NCBI GenBank assembly: GCA_025267735.1
Contig: CM046308.1
Span: forward strand, 39,173,267-39,237,266
Length of the DNA: 64,000 nucleotides
Direction: 5' to 3'
Origin: Mactra quadrangularis
Lineage: Eukaryota; Mollusca; Bivalvia; Venerida; Mactridae
Part shown: positions 35,690 to 47,947 of the stretch, piece after piece
Layout: each line of letters begins with the position of its first letter
How positions within the stretch are numbered: position 1 is the first letter of the stretch
The notes under the pieces: model-generated
Seen by the model: the letters and a program-made list of their open reading frames with translations, nothing else
What the model was told of the DNA's origin: nothing
Database searches by the model: none
Made by a program: the position numbers and the translations under genes

Positions 35690-37065
35690 ACGATTTGTAG
35701 AAGATAGATACCCACCGATTTTGGTCGATTTGTAGAGTCTTGATTCCAGCAGTATTTTTAATTTGTGGAATGTGGATGCCAACCGATTTTCGTCCATTTG
35801 TAAAATTTGCATGCCAAGCGGTGTTACGATTTACACCAGTTTGAGTCCCAACTGATTATAGTCGATTTGTAGATTGTTGATGCCAACCGGTTTGTAGAGT
35901 TCATATCTTAACCCAATTTGGTCTATTTGCAGCGGCTAAATGCCAACAGATTTTTGTCTATTTATAGAGTCTAGATGCCAACCGATTTTGGTTGATGAAA
36001 ACTGATTTGGGTGGTCTTGTGGTGTCTGTATGATGACCGGTCGTTTTGTTTAGGTTGGATTCCAACCGATTTGGTCTATTTGTAGAGGTTAGATGCCAAC
36101 CGATTTTCGTCTATAAGTTCATGTCTAAATGCCAACCAATTTTCATCGTTTTGTTAAGCTTGGATCCCAAACGATTTTGGTTGTTTTGTTTAGCTTGCAT
36201 TCCAAACGATTTCGTCTATAAGTTCAGTCTAAATGCAAACCGATTTTGGTCTATTTGTAGCGGCTAGATGCCAACCGATTTTTGTTTATTTGTTCAGTCT
36301 AAATGCCAACCGATTTTCGTCGTTTTATTTAACTTGGATCCCAACCGATTTTCGTCTATTTGTTTAGTCTAAATGCCAACCGATTTTCGTCGTTTTGTAA
36401 AGTCAAGATGCCAACCGATTTTCGTCTATTTGTTCAGTCTAAATGCCAACCGATTTTCGTCGTTTTGTTAAGCTTGGATCCCAACCGATTTTCGTCTATT
36501 TGTTTAGTCTAAATGCCAACCGATTTTGGTCTATTTGTAGCGGCTAGATGCCAACCGATTTTTGTTTATTTGTTCAGTCTAGATGCCAACCGATTTTCAT
36601 CTATTTGTAGGGGTAAGATACCAACCGTTTTTCGTCTATTTGTTCAGTCTAAATGCCAACCGAATTTCGTCTATTTGAACCGGCTAGATGCCAACCGATT
36701 TTCGTCTATTTGTAGGGGTAATATACCAACCGATTTTTGTCTATTTGTTCAGTCTAAATCTCAACCGATTTTCGTCGTTTTGTTTAGCTTGGAACCCAAC
36801 CGATTTTGGTCTATTTGTTCAGTCTAAATGCCAAGCGATTTTCGTCTATTTGATCAGTCTAAATGCCAACCGATTTCGACGATTTGTAAAGTCAAGATTA
36901 TACTCTATTTCTTCAGTCTAAATGTCAACGTGTTTCGTCTATTTGTAGTGGCTAGATGCCAACCGATTTTAGTATATTTGTGTAATATAAATGCCAACCG
37001 ATTTTCGTCCTTTTGGTTGTATTGTTAAGCTTGTATCCCAACGGAATTGGTCGATTTGTGGGATC
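35690..37065 (+). repeat. 35-bp tandem repeat array, forward orientation
   Basis: About 39 units of period 35 bp with invariant core CCAACCGATTTTCGTC followed by TATTTGTTCAGTCT, TATTTGTAGCGGCT or GTTTTGTTAAGCTT variants. The variants alternate, giving local higher-order repeats; edges are the most degenerate. Reading frames over it are artefacts. Confidence 0.9.
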
Positions 37066-38234
37066 AAGATGCCATGGAAACATTGTGAACTTCGTGTAGT
37101 TGAATAATATACTTTTTTGTCACTATGTCTTAAGATATTACATGTATGTAAATATTGATTAAAAGGGAATTCACATCTAAGATGTCTCGTTTTATTTTGT
37201 TGTAGAATATATCCGTAGTATACATAAAAACTGATGAAATCATCCCGGTTGCCCTAAAATATTTTCGTGCATCATATATTCTTAAGAACCCTATAACTTT
37301 TTAACCACTGGTCAAAATCATCTGAAATTTTCACAACGTATGTTTGAAAATATATACATGTAGTTTCAGAAAATGTTAAAATCTAAATTTTTTATTTTTT
37401 CGCCATTGGCCTGGTTTTTCCATGGGGCGTCACAAATATACTTTTTATTTCCTATTTTTCTAATTGTGTATATTTTTTATGTTTTATTTCAATTTTATCA
37501 TGCTTGCTGTAAACAATATGTAAATTGTGTTTGTTAAGATACTCACAAGGAATATGGACACTGCCTGCCTCCACTGTCTCTATAAATAAAGCCTTTATTA
37601 TTATTTATATATTATTATTATGTTGCTCAAGGATTCTATATAACTGTGATTTGTAACGAAGTGCTTTATTAAATTTTCTCGGTCGTCACTGTCTATAACA
37701 GGCTGAAGCAGGCTGTACAAATAATGTTTTTTACATGTCTTCCATGCAACTTGTGAATGTTTTTGACAAAAACTGTTGCAATTATGACCGAAAATATGAC
37801 TTAGGTTATGGAAAACGGGGCTATAAGTGGCCGATATTCGGGAAAATGCATTTTTTTAAACAGTCTGTTAGCGTAATTTACCTCAAAATCATCTAGAAAC
37901 CTATTTTTCCTAACATTTATGTCATTTTTGATGGTACTGGTACAAAATTTCATGTGAATATTTTTATCTAAACTTGTTATACTTGCTTTCCGTATGGGCC
38001 GAAATAATAGCCACGACAGTGAACTTTGATGAAAATCTATACCTATTGTTACAAATCCTTGTTTCATATAAAACCCAGACTTTCATTAAAAGTATAGGCA
38101 TGCATTTCACGAGGAAGATGAATGATTGGCCATGGAAGAATTAGAAATTAAATATTTGTATTTTAATCATGTACATTCAATAATATATGAAATTTATTTC
38201 AAACTGCTGTCGGCATTGACACAATTTGGACAGT
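37066..38234. other. Spacer between inverted 35-bp arrays, no gene seen
   Basis: AT-rich DNA with a short ATT run near 37600 and no convincing coding signal on either strand. Confidence 0.5.
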
Positions 38235-38272
38235 CCGGCCTTGTGGAAGGGAAGGCGAGTACTGGATATAAC
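38235..38272 (+). repeat. SINE family A body fragment abutting the 35-bp array
   Basis: CCGGCCTTGTGGAAGGGAAG and GCGAGTACTGGATATA match the SINE A body; the match stops where the right 35-bp array starts. Confidence 0.55.
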
Positions 38273-38277
38273 CCCTA

Positions 38278-38722
38278 CAAATAGACGAAAATCGGTTGGC
38301 ATTTAGACTGAACAAATAGACGAAAATCGGTTGGCATCTAGCCGCTACAAATCGACCAAAATCGGTTGGCATCTAGCCGCTAAAAATAGACGAAAATCGG
38401 TTGGCATTTAGACTAAACAAATAGACAAAAATCGGTGGGCATCTTGACTTTACAAATCGATCAAAATCAGTTGGCATTTAGACTGAACAAATAGACGAAA
38501 ATCGGTTGGCATTTAGACTAAAGCAATAGACAAAAATCGGTTGGCATCTAGCCGCTACAAATAGACGAAAATCGGTTGGCATCTAACCGCTATAAATAGA
38601 CGAAAATCTGTTGGGATCCAAGCTAATCAAAACGACGAAAATCGGTTGGCATTCAGACTGATCCTATAGACGAAAATCGGTTGGAATCTAGTCGCTACAT
38701 AATAGACGAAAATCGGTTGGGA
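38278..38722 (-). repeat. 35-bp tandem repeat array, inverted orientation
   Basis: About 12-13 units of the same repeat, reverse-complemented (GACGAAAATCGGTTGGCAT), carrying the same variant tails (TAGCCGCTACAAAT, TTAGACTGAACAAAT). Separated from the forward array by about 1.2 kb. Confidence 0.9.
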
Positions 38723-38911
38723 TGCATTTTTTTTTAAAAATAAGGGCAAGCTGCGTAGGCTATGGTGTATAAGGCTTGGTGGAATATACTGGCGAGTTGA
38801 TAATTAGATCTATTATCTATTATCGTCATTTTTCCATCTTTCTAAGTTTCATTCAGACTTTCTGGCACAGGAATGAGCAGTGAGGAAGATAGTTCAAGGT
38901 CCATTTATTTA

Positions 38912-39205
38912 TTTATTTTGTTTGGTTTAACACAGTAGCAACACATTGTATAGGTCACATGACGGGGTCCAGCGCACCTAACCTAGCTTTCCTGGATCCT
39001 TGTCTATAACCAGTACTCACCTACCCTTCCACAAGGCTGGAAACGTCTTCATACATCTTAATAATGGAGGAAAATTGACATTATTGTCAAATTTTCATGA
39101 AAGGGTATTATTTCCCTGGGTGGAATTCGATCCCGTACCCCCCCCCCTTAGAGACACAAGATTACAAATTCCAGCACAGGACCATCTGCTCCACCCACCC
39201 GGGTT
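38912..39205 (-). mobile_element. SINE family A
   Basis: Complete but diverged: 3' end TTTGGTTTAACACAGTAGCA, body, and head with CCACCCGGGTTA; the A box is degraded. Confidence 0.75.
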
Positions 39206-39464
39206 ATGTAGTTTGTGAGAGATATATAGAAAAAGAAGGGTAAGAGAAGGAGTGAAAGGGTGTTTAAAAGGAAAATAAAGGGATTATTGATGCCAAAAAA
39301 GCTACAGAAATGAGTATTAATACTAAATTGCTCATGTAAATCAAAGTATTGAAATACAGAAAGACTTTCGTGCACATTGAAACCTAACAAATCCATACTA
39401 ATGATTACTCCTTACCCATTAGATTCACGTACGAATCAAGCAGGGCAAAAATGTAGGTGAAGTG

Positions 39465-39470
39465 TTTATT
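39465..39470 (-). terminator. Candidate poly(A) signal for the orphan exon
   Basis: AATAAA on the minus strand about 90 bp beyond the TGA of the exon at 39558-39710. Confidence 0.45.
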
Positions 39471-39557
39471 CTACCCTGTACTACTGGCAAATATTAAAAA
39501 GATTCTTCTTGCCATACAAAATCTTGAAGTAGTTTTCCCCTGTACACCTATGACAAC

Positions 39558-39710
39558 TCAGATGACAGAACTACTTTTATCCCCTAGAAATTGGCTGCGT
39601 AGTAAATCAGAGACACATGTATCACTAAGCAGGTTAAACTGGTCAAGATTTTCGTCGATATTTTTCGATTTGCGGTACAACATAAGCCTTTCGGCCAAAT
39701 CACCGAAAGT
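39558..39710 (-). CDS. Orphan terminal exon of an unidentified gene
   Basis: A 153-bp minus-strand segment: acceptor TTCATTTTTAG, then 50 codons beginning TFGDLAERLMLYRKSK and ending in TGA (39558-39560), followed about 90 bp later by AATAAA (39465-39470). Composition (charged, helix-like, containing DQFNLLSDTCVSDLLRSQF) is protein-like and unlike the random ORFs around it. I do not recognise the family. Upstream exons should lie to the right on the minus strand; none was recognised before the GRAF 3' end at 55.5 kb. Its phase-0 acceptor would fit the phase-0 donor candidate of the GRAF exon at 58467, so an alternative GRAF last exon is one possibility; a gene relic is another. Confidence 0.5.
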   Translation of the reverse strand, partial: TFGDLAERLMLYRKSKNIDENLDQFNLLSDTCVSDLLRSQFLGDKSSSVI

Positions 39711-40320
39711 CTAAAAATGAAAACACAACACAAACAGTATATATATTATCATAATTTTTGTTTTATTCATTATCATTAATGACTTACAAAAAAAGGAAAA
39801 AAACACAAATAGTTTCATAAAATGTACTATTACATAATATAGTAAATACATAAAGAATTAGTATACAGTAACATATCTACATTACAAGTTATCATGAAAA
39901 AAGTTTACGTGAAAATCTACAACAAAAATATGTCTATTATTTAATATACAAGTATCATACAACAATTATGATGAATCTAGTTGTAGGTCTTTTATCTCTG
40001 GAACTTGAACTATGACCCATGGGCTAGGTCTCAAGTGAACATGAGGGTAGATGGTATAACAACTTTAGGACTAAACTCAAAAATACTTTGTTTTTCAATG
40101 ATTTACACATGGAACCTAAAGCAGAATTATTAGCTAATAGCATTAAGGAATTTCCAGAAAGTAATAGGATGTATGGTCGTTACCAATTAAAAAACACCAC
40201 ATATATTTTCCAAATTAAATTTTTTTGAGTCGGCAGCATTTTTGGGTCGGTTGGTAAAGCGCAAACAAGCTTAATTTTAATTATTTAAGCTTTACTTGAA
40301 TATGCTCAAAATTGATAATT

Positions 40321-40449
40321 AAATTTTATTCAACTGTCAGAGGCACATAGATTAACCTCACCGTTTTAAATCAATTATGCATACAGAATTTCTGTTGTAT
40401 TTAAATCAGTGGGTTTAATGTATGTACCACTGACAGTTGATTAAAATTT
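40321..40449. mobile_element. Short inverted-repeat element (CTGTCAGTG type), copy B
   Basis: 129 bp; AAATTTTATTCAACTGTCAG pairs with CTGACAGTTGATTAAAATTT at the other end. Confidence 0.65.
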
Positions 40450-41044
40450 GACAGCAGAGTTTGTGCAGTAAACAAATCTTATTAATGTAATTTCAGAATA
40501 AACTTGCTATGTTTAAACATATTAACATACATTTAAGGTAAAAACTCACATGATTTTGCAATAACAATGTTGGTCTAAATACAGAAACTTTACTGTACAA
40601 TGCATTTAACAAGAGCAGTCCACGCTCGACTATTGGGGGTATTCGTGTAAACGACAGCAACAACCAATCAAAACTCATGCTGGATCGAGTTATGAAACTT
40701 GGTATTTGACCTTCATTCCTAACCCCGTTAAAATGTATGAAGTTTCAAGTAAATCCATTCAGTAGTTTCAAAAATAAAAAGATGCACCAAAAAACTTCGA
40801 ACAGTCGAGCTAAAAATGGACTTCGCTATCTACCCAATGTTGACAACAGACTTTACCCAAAGGGTTAAAGTTCAAGAATCTAGGATCATACCTACAACAA
40901 TTGTGACAACAGAGTACATTATATTTTGTACAAATAAAAAAACAACAACAAAGAAACAATAGGCAACAAGTTATCACAGACATAGTTTGCTTGTAATGTC
41001 ATGGTCAGTGAATTGTTGACCGTTACATTAACAACAATAAATCA

Positions 41045-41200
41045 TAGAAACAGTGGTCAACTATGACTCAGTGGTTAGCTATGACTCAGTGGTCAACAAT
41101 GACTCAGTGGTTAGCTATGACTCAGTGGTCAGTAATTTGAAGAATGGTCATCATTGACTCAGTGGTCAGCAATTAGAAGAGTGGTCATCAATGATTCTGC
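41045..41200. repeat. 18-bp tandem repeat GTGGTCAACTATGACTCA
   Basis: About five clean units alternating GTGGTCAAC and GTGGTTAGC, then diverged units to about 41200. Confidence 0.75.
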
Positions 41201-42467
41201 ATTCATGGACACTGAGGTTCACTTCCTGTTACAAAAGGTTCAGTAAATAGATGTGTACTGTAGAAGAACAAAATTAAAGGGAACAGAATTGGGGGCTAAA
41301 TAGGGACCTGTTCAGGGTCCTGATCTCCATTCAAATATTCAAAGTCTTGCATAAAGGAACAAAAAAGGGACTTAAATTTACAGTGTTCATACACCTTCCC
41401 TTGAAAAATAAAAGTATCAAGGAATAAAAAAGATACAGTAGTCACAGTTCATTTTTTAACCACTTGGAAATGAAAGGATACAAAAAAAAATTGCAACTTG
41501 CAAGGCTTGTATTCAATCTGTACTGTATGTGTTATATGGTATAGCATGCATTTAAACTTCTTTCAGACATTTTCCAGGTGGCATTCGGATCACATTGGTC
41601 TTGTCAGTTCCCTAGGCCCAATCCTTCTTTATTGTATCCCTAAAAAATCTTACAGTAATGTAACAGTAAAAACTGAGACAGAAAGGAAAAAGAATATTAA
41701 CACAAAAATCGAGTAGATTAACAAAGAACAATTACATGGAAACATAAAAATTGCACAAAATTAAAATGATATTTCACAAACTGTTTGAAAAACCATTATC
41801 GGAATAAAAAAGATACATCACTCAACTAAAGCAATATAAACATAAAAACTCGTCTAAAAGAGTATTTAATGACAATTAATGTTTTTGAATGGGGTATTGG
41901 CATGGCTTTTTTGTACCCAATTTTTCTGTATTTTAAGACTATGAAAACAATTTAAGTGTATTTTTCTCTGAGGCAAGGCCAACAACTTGCATTTGAGAAA
42001 TGGCCGACAGGGCAAGCTTAACAAGTGGCCTTTTACATGACAGGAGATGAGACTGCACAAACAAACAAGATAAATAACATACATGTATAGCAGCCAGAGA
42101 AGCATGGAATGACAGAAGATAAACAAAATCATGAGGTACAAGCTTGTTATATATATCAGGGCAGAGGTCAGTGTAGTCTTAAACCCAAAACAATGGAAAA
42201 TTTCAGACCTTAACAAAAAACGAATATGAAATTTCGATTGAAATTCAAGGTTGACACTAGCAGCAACGGCTAAGCAAATGATACAGTCTAAATTCTCAGA
42301 AGCATATTACTTGTATCTTTTAAACAAAAAAAACAGTTCTATATAACTGATAAGCAAAAAACCACTGGCCAGTTTGCACCATTTTAATATCAGCATTACA
42401 TAACGAGTCTACAAATTTTTTGATATTCAGTCTTCAAAAAGGAGATAGGTACAATTATCATTATTTA

Positions 42468-42690
42468 TTTTTTTTAACGTTGTATTAAACACATATTTAG
42501 GATATATATACAATGACCATCTCTTCCTACTATAGGTTTCCTGGAAACTTTTCTATCACCAGTACTAACTAACCCTACTACGAGGCTGACAACTCATGTA
42601 TAGGGTATGACCAACCGTGACCGGGCAAAAACTTGTGATCTCCAGTTTCCAAGTCAGACACGCTAAACGCTACCCCACGGCCGTGGCTTG
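42468..42690 (-). mobile_element. SINE family C
   Basis: Third tRNA-headed family: plus strand AACGTTGTATTAAACACATA, then CTTCCTACTATAGGTTTCCT and a head ending CTACCCCACGGCCGTGG. Clearly related to 62636-62884. Confidence 0.7.
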
Positions 42691-42995
42691 TCTATTATTT
42701 AAATTTAACATTAAAGGGGAGGTACTATTATTCAAATATTTAAATGTAACATAATATCTAGTAATATAATGCCAGAATGTAGAACACATCTTAGTACAGA
42801 CAAACAAATATAATATCATTTTTTATTTAAAATGACCATTTTTACACATGAATACAAAAATGTTTCTGGGTCAGATTTTTTTTGGATTTTTAGCTCTTAC
42901 CCCTGGGCATCAATAAGTAAGTTTTCATTTTGCTACATACATCCTAGTTCAAATCAAATATATGTTATGTGGTCCACATTAAAGGTAATCCTTTG

Positions 42996-43365
42996 AGAGA
43001 CTTTAGTCAGATATCTTTCCTTGATAAAATCTGAAGCAATCCAATTGGTAGGTAGGTCTTATCAGATGGAATCCTTGGATTTTATCATTGAAGTCCTATG
43101 TAATGATAATAAAATATTTCATTTGATATTTTTCTTGTTAATTAGGATATTAAAAGGAGTAATGAAATTTAGACTTTTTATTATTTTAAATTTACCCTAA
43201 CAATAATTAGCTTAATTTTCAAACAAATCTAATAATTTACAAAAAGTTATTTAAGATTAATTGTGGCAAATAGACATTGAAAAGTGAGGGTAAAATCTAA
43301 GTAATCCAACTGAATGGACCTACTTATTTGAAGAGTATACAAGGGGAAATAACTGACTTATGTCC
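42996..43365. mobile_element. MITE GGACTTTAGTCAGTTAT, copy A
   Basis: About 370 bp; inverted ends GACTTTAGTCAGATATCTTTCC and GGGGAAATAACTGACTTATG; body aligns over its whole length with 52544-52904. Confidence 0.65.
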
Positions 43366-43432
43366 CTTTTTGCCCCTTACAACCAATATTTAGGTTTGGG
43401 CAACTTGTTACTGCTAGAAAACATTTGTATAT

Positions 43433-43453
43433 GGGTGAATATTTGATTAGGGT
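43433..43453 (+). repeat. Left terminal inverted repeat, copy 2
   Basis: Same 21 bp as the left end of copy 1, preceded by GTATAT. Confidence 0.95.
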
Positions 43454-43623
43454 CCATTGTTTGTCCAGGCCTTCTCGCTAAGCACATTGGAAAATGTTGA
43501 TAATTTTTACACATAAATCTGAAAGAACAGTATTAGCATGTTAAAATCCACCATGAATTTTGAACCTCTTTTATTTTTTTTCTATTTTTTTATAATGTCA
43601 ATGTTTAAAATTGACAGTTTTTC

Positions 43624-44393
43624 CGTAACGGTGCGTTGTCCAAAACACATATCATCCGACTTTACTAAGCTGTTATCTTACATAAAAAGTCAACAGAAAG
43701 AAGCTTTTACACGTTTTAGGTAAGTTATTTATTCATTTATCTGTGATAAGATTATTTTAGAGATAATATATACATTAGTAATAAAAATCGTCACTTAATG
43801 ACTTGTCCAGAAAAAATAATCTCCACACCGTTACGATCATTTTACAACATACAACTAAACACAGATACTCAAATAAAATTCTGGTACCGTCGAATAAACT
43901 TCCTTTTGACCTTGCACCTTTGGGGAATGTTGATTTGGCGCAAAAAATTGAAAAATCCATTTTAGTAAGTAAAATTATAAACGTACATTTATTATGTTTC
44001 AACACCGTTCATGCATTTTTAAACAAATTTTCTAATACCAAAAACAAAATTACTTTAATTTATTGACTAGCTAAGAGCTGTAGATAATATGCTATTGTAA
44101 TATGTTTTCGCGACGTAAGCATGCTTGTGTATTCATGAATAAATACCTAAATTATCAACACCGTTACGATCAACACCGTTACGCAATTTATGTACCGGTG
44201 TTGATGATTTCGTAACGGTGTTGAGAATTGTAGTATTTATTTAGATTTTGACAGTTTTATACCACTATATACGATCTTTTTCATTTAATTTCCAACAGAT
44301 TTGTTTACAGTGTTCGTATTTAGATATTATTTTCTTTATCCAACATCATTTTAAATTGTTTGTAACGGTGTGGACAAGGCTGTAACGGTGTTG
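43624..44393. repeat. Left subterminal motif cluster, copy 2
   Basis: The same nine motif positions as in copy 1, shifted by 13454 bp. Confidence 0.8.
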
Positions 44394-44890
44394 GAGTTTT
44401 TGCTAAACATGACTGAAATATTTTTTTTTTGGGGGGGGGTTAATGCCATATCAAAACTATAATTATGGTAAAATCTAGTGATTGGAACAAATAACTGTTA
44501 AATTGAAACATAAGTTCTAATTTTTTCTGCTATGAGCGGAGGATAATATCATTTTTTTACCTTGAAAAATGGCCTGTTCAACAAACTATAATTACTAAGC
44601 CTTCATTAAATATACATTCTTTTACTTTAAAACACTCCTACTCCATTTTTTAACACTTCTTATTCATTTTAAGACCTTTTAAATATATTTTTAATAAATA
44701 TTGCTACACAGCTTTTATATAAGGGCTATTTTTCTTTAATTATATGCACTTCTTCATGTGCACCAAATTAACAAAGCTGTCAAAGAGCCATAAACACCAA
44801 AATGACTCAATGTACTCAATAATTTGTTGCATGTGTTATATAGTTTGTCTGAATTCACGTTTTATTTACTTTTCAGATAGAGTGCTTACC

Positions 44891-47419
44891 ATGCCATTAT
44901 CCGCCAAAGAGCGGATGAAAAGGTATAGAGAGAGAATCAAGAATGACCCAATTCGTCATCAACAATATCTTTTAAAAGAGAAAGAGAGATGGAAAAAGAG
45001 GAGAGACGAGAAAAAGTTACCTCCTTTAGTAAGTGAAATGACTAAATCAGAAGTAAGATATAAAAGGAGACTTTGGAGAAAACACGATAAAATTAGAAGA
45101 CAAAAGAAAGAAGAGCTTAACAAAATGATCAGAGGTGCATCAGTAGTTATCTCGCCCCCACAAAGTCCTGAACAGTCAGATGAAGGAGAACTTTTATCAC
45201 CAGAAAGAAATGAAGAAAGAAAATTAGTTGGAAGAAACCGTGCTAAAAGTTATAGAAAAATCAAGAAACTAGAGCAAGAACTAATAAACAAATCTAAAGA
45301 AGTTGATAAATATCGCAAAAGATTTGAAAGGCTAAGAGATAAAATGGAAAAGAAATCTGATGGAAAAAAAAAGATGAAACTAAGAATAGCATTAAAGCAT
45401 AAAGACACTAACACTAAATTACAACGTCAGCATTTGCTTCAATGTATTGTGGCTGAGCAGATTAAGAGAAACATGAGAGCTAACAAATTACGTTCAGCTG
45501 AAGAAAAACGAATTTTGTCAACATGCGTAGCAAGTTTGCATATATTAAAGAAATACAACCTGATAAGAGAGGCAAATGATATGTTGGGTATAACAGCAAA
45601 ACGTTTGAAATTCAATAGTCGTAGAGAGCAAAATAGTGGTTTTAGTAGAAGAAGATACAAAAATACAATCAGTGAAAGGGTGAAAGATAGAGTAAGAGCA
45701 TTTCTGGAAAGCGATTTGAATTCGAGAATGATGCCAGGAAAAAGGGACACAATCACTAGGAATAAAATTAAGAAACAGAAAAGGCTTTTAACTGACAGTC
45801 TAAAATCACTATACAAAACATTTCAGAAAGAATATAATGATGTTAAAGTTTCTTATACCATGTTTTGTAAATTAAGGCCATTTTGGATTGTCGATCCTAG
45901 TAGTGCAGAAAGAGATACCTGTACTTGTAGATTACATGCTAACGCTGATTTCAAATTCCAACGTCTGAAACAACATGGCGTATTAAAATGTCAATCCATA
46001 AGAGATTCATGTTCAAATATTTGCTGTAGTGAATCAAAAAAAGAATGCATGTATAGAGAATGCAATTCATGCAAAGGTAAAAAGATAGAAATGAATGATT
46101 TTGATCATGGTAAGCAAGTATTTGTTTATGAATGGCAAAATAGGCATGAACAGAGAATTGTTAAAGGTAAACCCCAAAATGTACAAATTACATCTAAAGA
46201 AAAGGTTTATTATACTTTGAAAACTCTTCTTGATGATTTTAACAAATTGTTAATGACAAAATTTTGCCGCCATATATTCAACATAACTCATCAATACCAA
46301 GCATTATCCAAATTGAAACAAAACTTGTCTGAAAATGAATGTGTCATTCACATTGATTTCAGTGAAAATTATGCCTGTAAAATAGAAACTGAAGTTCAAG
46401 GTATGCACTTTGGGGCATCACGCAATCAAGTATCCCTTCATACTGGAGTAATGTACTTTAAAGGGACCAAACCTGAATCTTTCTGCAGTATATCCCCAAG
46501 CACACGCCATGACCCATCTGGTATTTGGGCTCATCTCCACCCTGTTATTAGCAGTATAAAGAACAAGTATCCAATGGTCAATGTACTACATTTTATCTCA
46601 GATGGCCCAACTACCCAGTATAGATCAAAAAATAATTTTTATTTATTTCAACAAAAATGCATCAATGAGTACAGGTTTCATTTGGCTACCTGGAATTTTT
46701 CTGAATCAGGGCATGGGAAGGGAGCACCTGATGGTGTAGGAGGTCTAATTAAAAGAACAGCTGACAAACAAGTTGGGTATGGTAAAGATATTACAAATGC
46801 TGATGATTTATACAAAATTCTGAATCAAATGGAACTTGATGTAGCTCTCTTTTACATAGAAGAATCAATGATAACAAAGGTTGATGAAATTATTCATAAT
46901 GTATCAACCATTCCTATCAAAGGTACTATGTCTCTTCACCAGGTTATTTGTAAAAACGGTCAGCATGAATTACAAGTTCGAGACCTTTCATGCTTTTGTA
47001 CCAAACCTGTTTGTAGCTGTTTTTCTCTGAGAAATGTTAAAGTTTGTTCTCAAATAAAAAGTAATATCTCCAGCAGTAAATGTAAGCAAGTCCCTGTAAA
47101 AGATGGCAATGAACCTGTATCAATTACAACGGACGATATTGATTTTTCCACAGATTTAATAGGTTCTTGGGTTGTAGTTAAATATGACAATATGCCTTAC
47201 CCAGGTATAGTACAAGACATAGGTCCTGAGCAAGTTTCAGTAAAGGTCATGCACAGTGTTGGCAAAAATCGATATTTTTGGCCAGCAAAGGATGACTTGT
47301 TTGAGTATTCATTTGATGAAGTAATGTTGCACTTTGAAGGCATGGAAAATGTAACTAGTCGCCATATGCAAATGCCAAATAATGTGTGGAGAAAAGTTTG
47401 TAATTGCTTTGATTTATGA
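44891..47419 (+). CDS. DDE-like transposase of the 5.1-kb transposon, copy 2 (842 aa)
   Basis: Translation identical to the ORF at 31437-33965 (frame open from 44744; preferred ATG at 44891). Catalytic candidates D489, D571 and E605, the Cys-rich segment and the C-terminal SH3-like region are all intact, with no stop or frameshift. Two uninterrupted identical copies suggest that the element was functional recently and may still be mobile. Confidence 0.85.
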   Translation: MPLSAKERMKRYRERIKNDPIRHQQYLLKEKERWKKRRDEKKLPPLVSEMTKSEVRYKRRLWRKHDKIRRQKKEELNKMIRGASVVISPPQSPEQSDEGELLSPERNEERKLVGRNRAKSYRKIKKLEQELINKSKEVDKYRKRFERLRDKMEKKSDGKKKMKLRIALKHKDTNTKLQRQHLLQCIVAEQIKRNMRANKLRSAEEKRILSTCVASLHILKKYNLIREANDMLGITAKRLKFNSRREQNSGFSRRRYKNTISERVKDRVRAFLESDLNSRMMPGKRDTITRNKIKKQKRLLTDSLKSLYKTFQKEYNDVKVSYTMFCKLRPFWIVDPSSAERDTCTCRLHANADFKFQRLKQHGVLKCQSIRDSCSNICCSESKKECMYRECNSCKGKKIEMNDFDHGKQVFVYEWQNRHEQRIVKGKPQNVQITSKEKVYYTLKTLLDDFNKLLMTKFCRHIFNITHQYQALSKLKQNLSENECVIHIDFSENYACKIETEVQGMHFGASRNQVSLHTGVMYFKGTKPESFCSISPSTRHDPSGIWAHLHPVISSIKNKYPMVNVLHFISDGPTTQYRSKNNFYLFQQKCINEYRFHLATWNFSESGHGKGAPDGVGGLIKRTADKQVGYGKDITNADDLYKILNQMELDVALFYIEESMITKVDEIIHNVSTIPIKGTMSLHQVICKNGQHELQVRDLSCFCTKPVCSCFSLRNVKVCSQIKSNISSSKCKQVPVKDGNEPVSITTDDIDFSTDLIGSWVVVKYDNMPYPGIVQDIGPEQVSVKVMHSVGKNRYFWPAKDDLFEYSFDEVMLHFEGMENVTSRHMQMPNNVWRKVCNCFDL

Positions 47420-47708
47420 ATATTATGACTATATAGTCCTGTTGTAACACTTACATAAAGTTATGACTACATTGTTATCTGAGTGCATATTATATGTGAT
47501 ATTTGAAATTTTCTTATACCAAGTTAATTTGTATATCACGAGGGATTCTCTTTCATAAAGGTGAATTTTAAGTATAACATATTTTCATTGAAATGTTTTT
47601 CACTGCCAAGTGAGATTTTAATCCATGTATGTTTGTTTGAAATGAGTGTTTCATGTTTAGAATAGTTATACTTTATTAGTTGTTTGTTAACAGTTGCCTA
47701 GTTTCTTC

Positions 47709-47714
47709 AATAAA
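47709..47714 (+). terminator. Poly(A) signal of transposase, copy 2
   Basis: Same AATAAA as in copy 1. Confidence 0.6.
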
Positions 47715-47947
47715 GTTCCTGTTTTGTCAAGAGTTTACAAGTGTCATGTGTTTTTTATTTAAATTCAGAAAACTGGGGCTATACCATTTCATGACAATTA
47801 CAGTACACTTACACTGTCCATATCTTCATTTATTGACAGCCTAAAACAGTGTTGAATGTTTCTTACAGTACTGGTACTCATTCATCAGGGGTATGAAGTG
47901 GATTTAATGTACCTCAGCATCAGAACAAAAACAATAGCTGTTTACAA

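Larger units (their letters stand above)
39720..42467. other. No gene recognised
   Basis: AT-rich DNA with the 129-bp inverted-repeat element and the 18-bp tandem repeat listed separately. I see no splice-flanked coding block. Confidence 0.4.

Noticed and set aside
36046..37028. Coding frames of 66-104 codons with Asn-Arg-Phe repeats
   Set aside because: By-products of the 35-bp array; no start, splice or codon signature.
35690..38722. CRISPR array (35-bp repeats)
   Set aside because: Repeats are directly contiguous without unique spacers and the genome is animal.
41866..42216. 116-codon hydrophobic minus-strand frame
   Set aside because: Leu/Ile/Phe-rich translation of AT-rich DNA, with no supporting signals.
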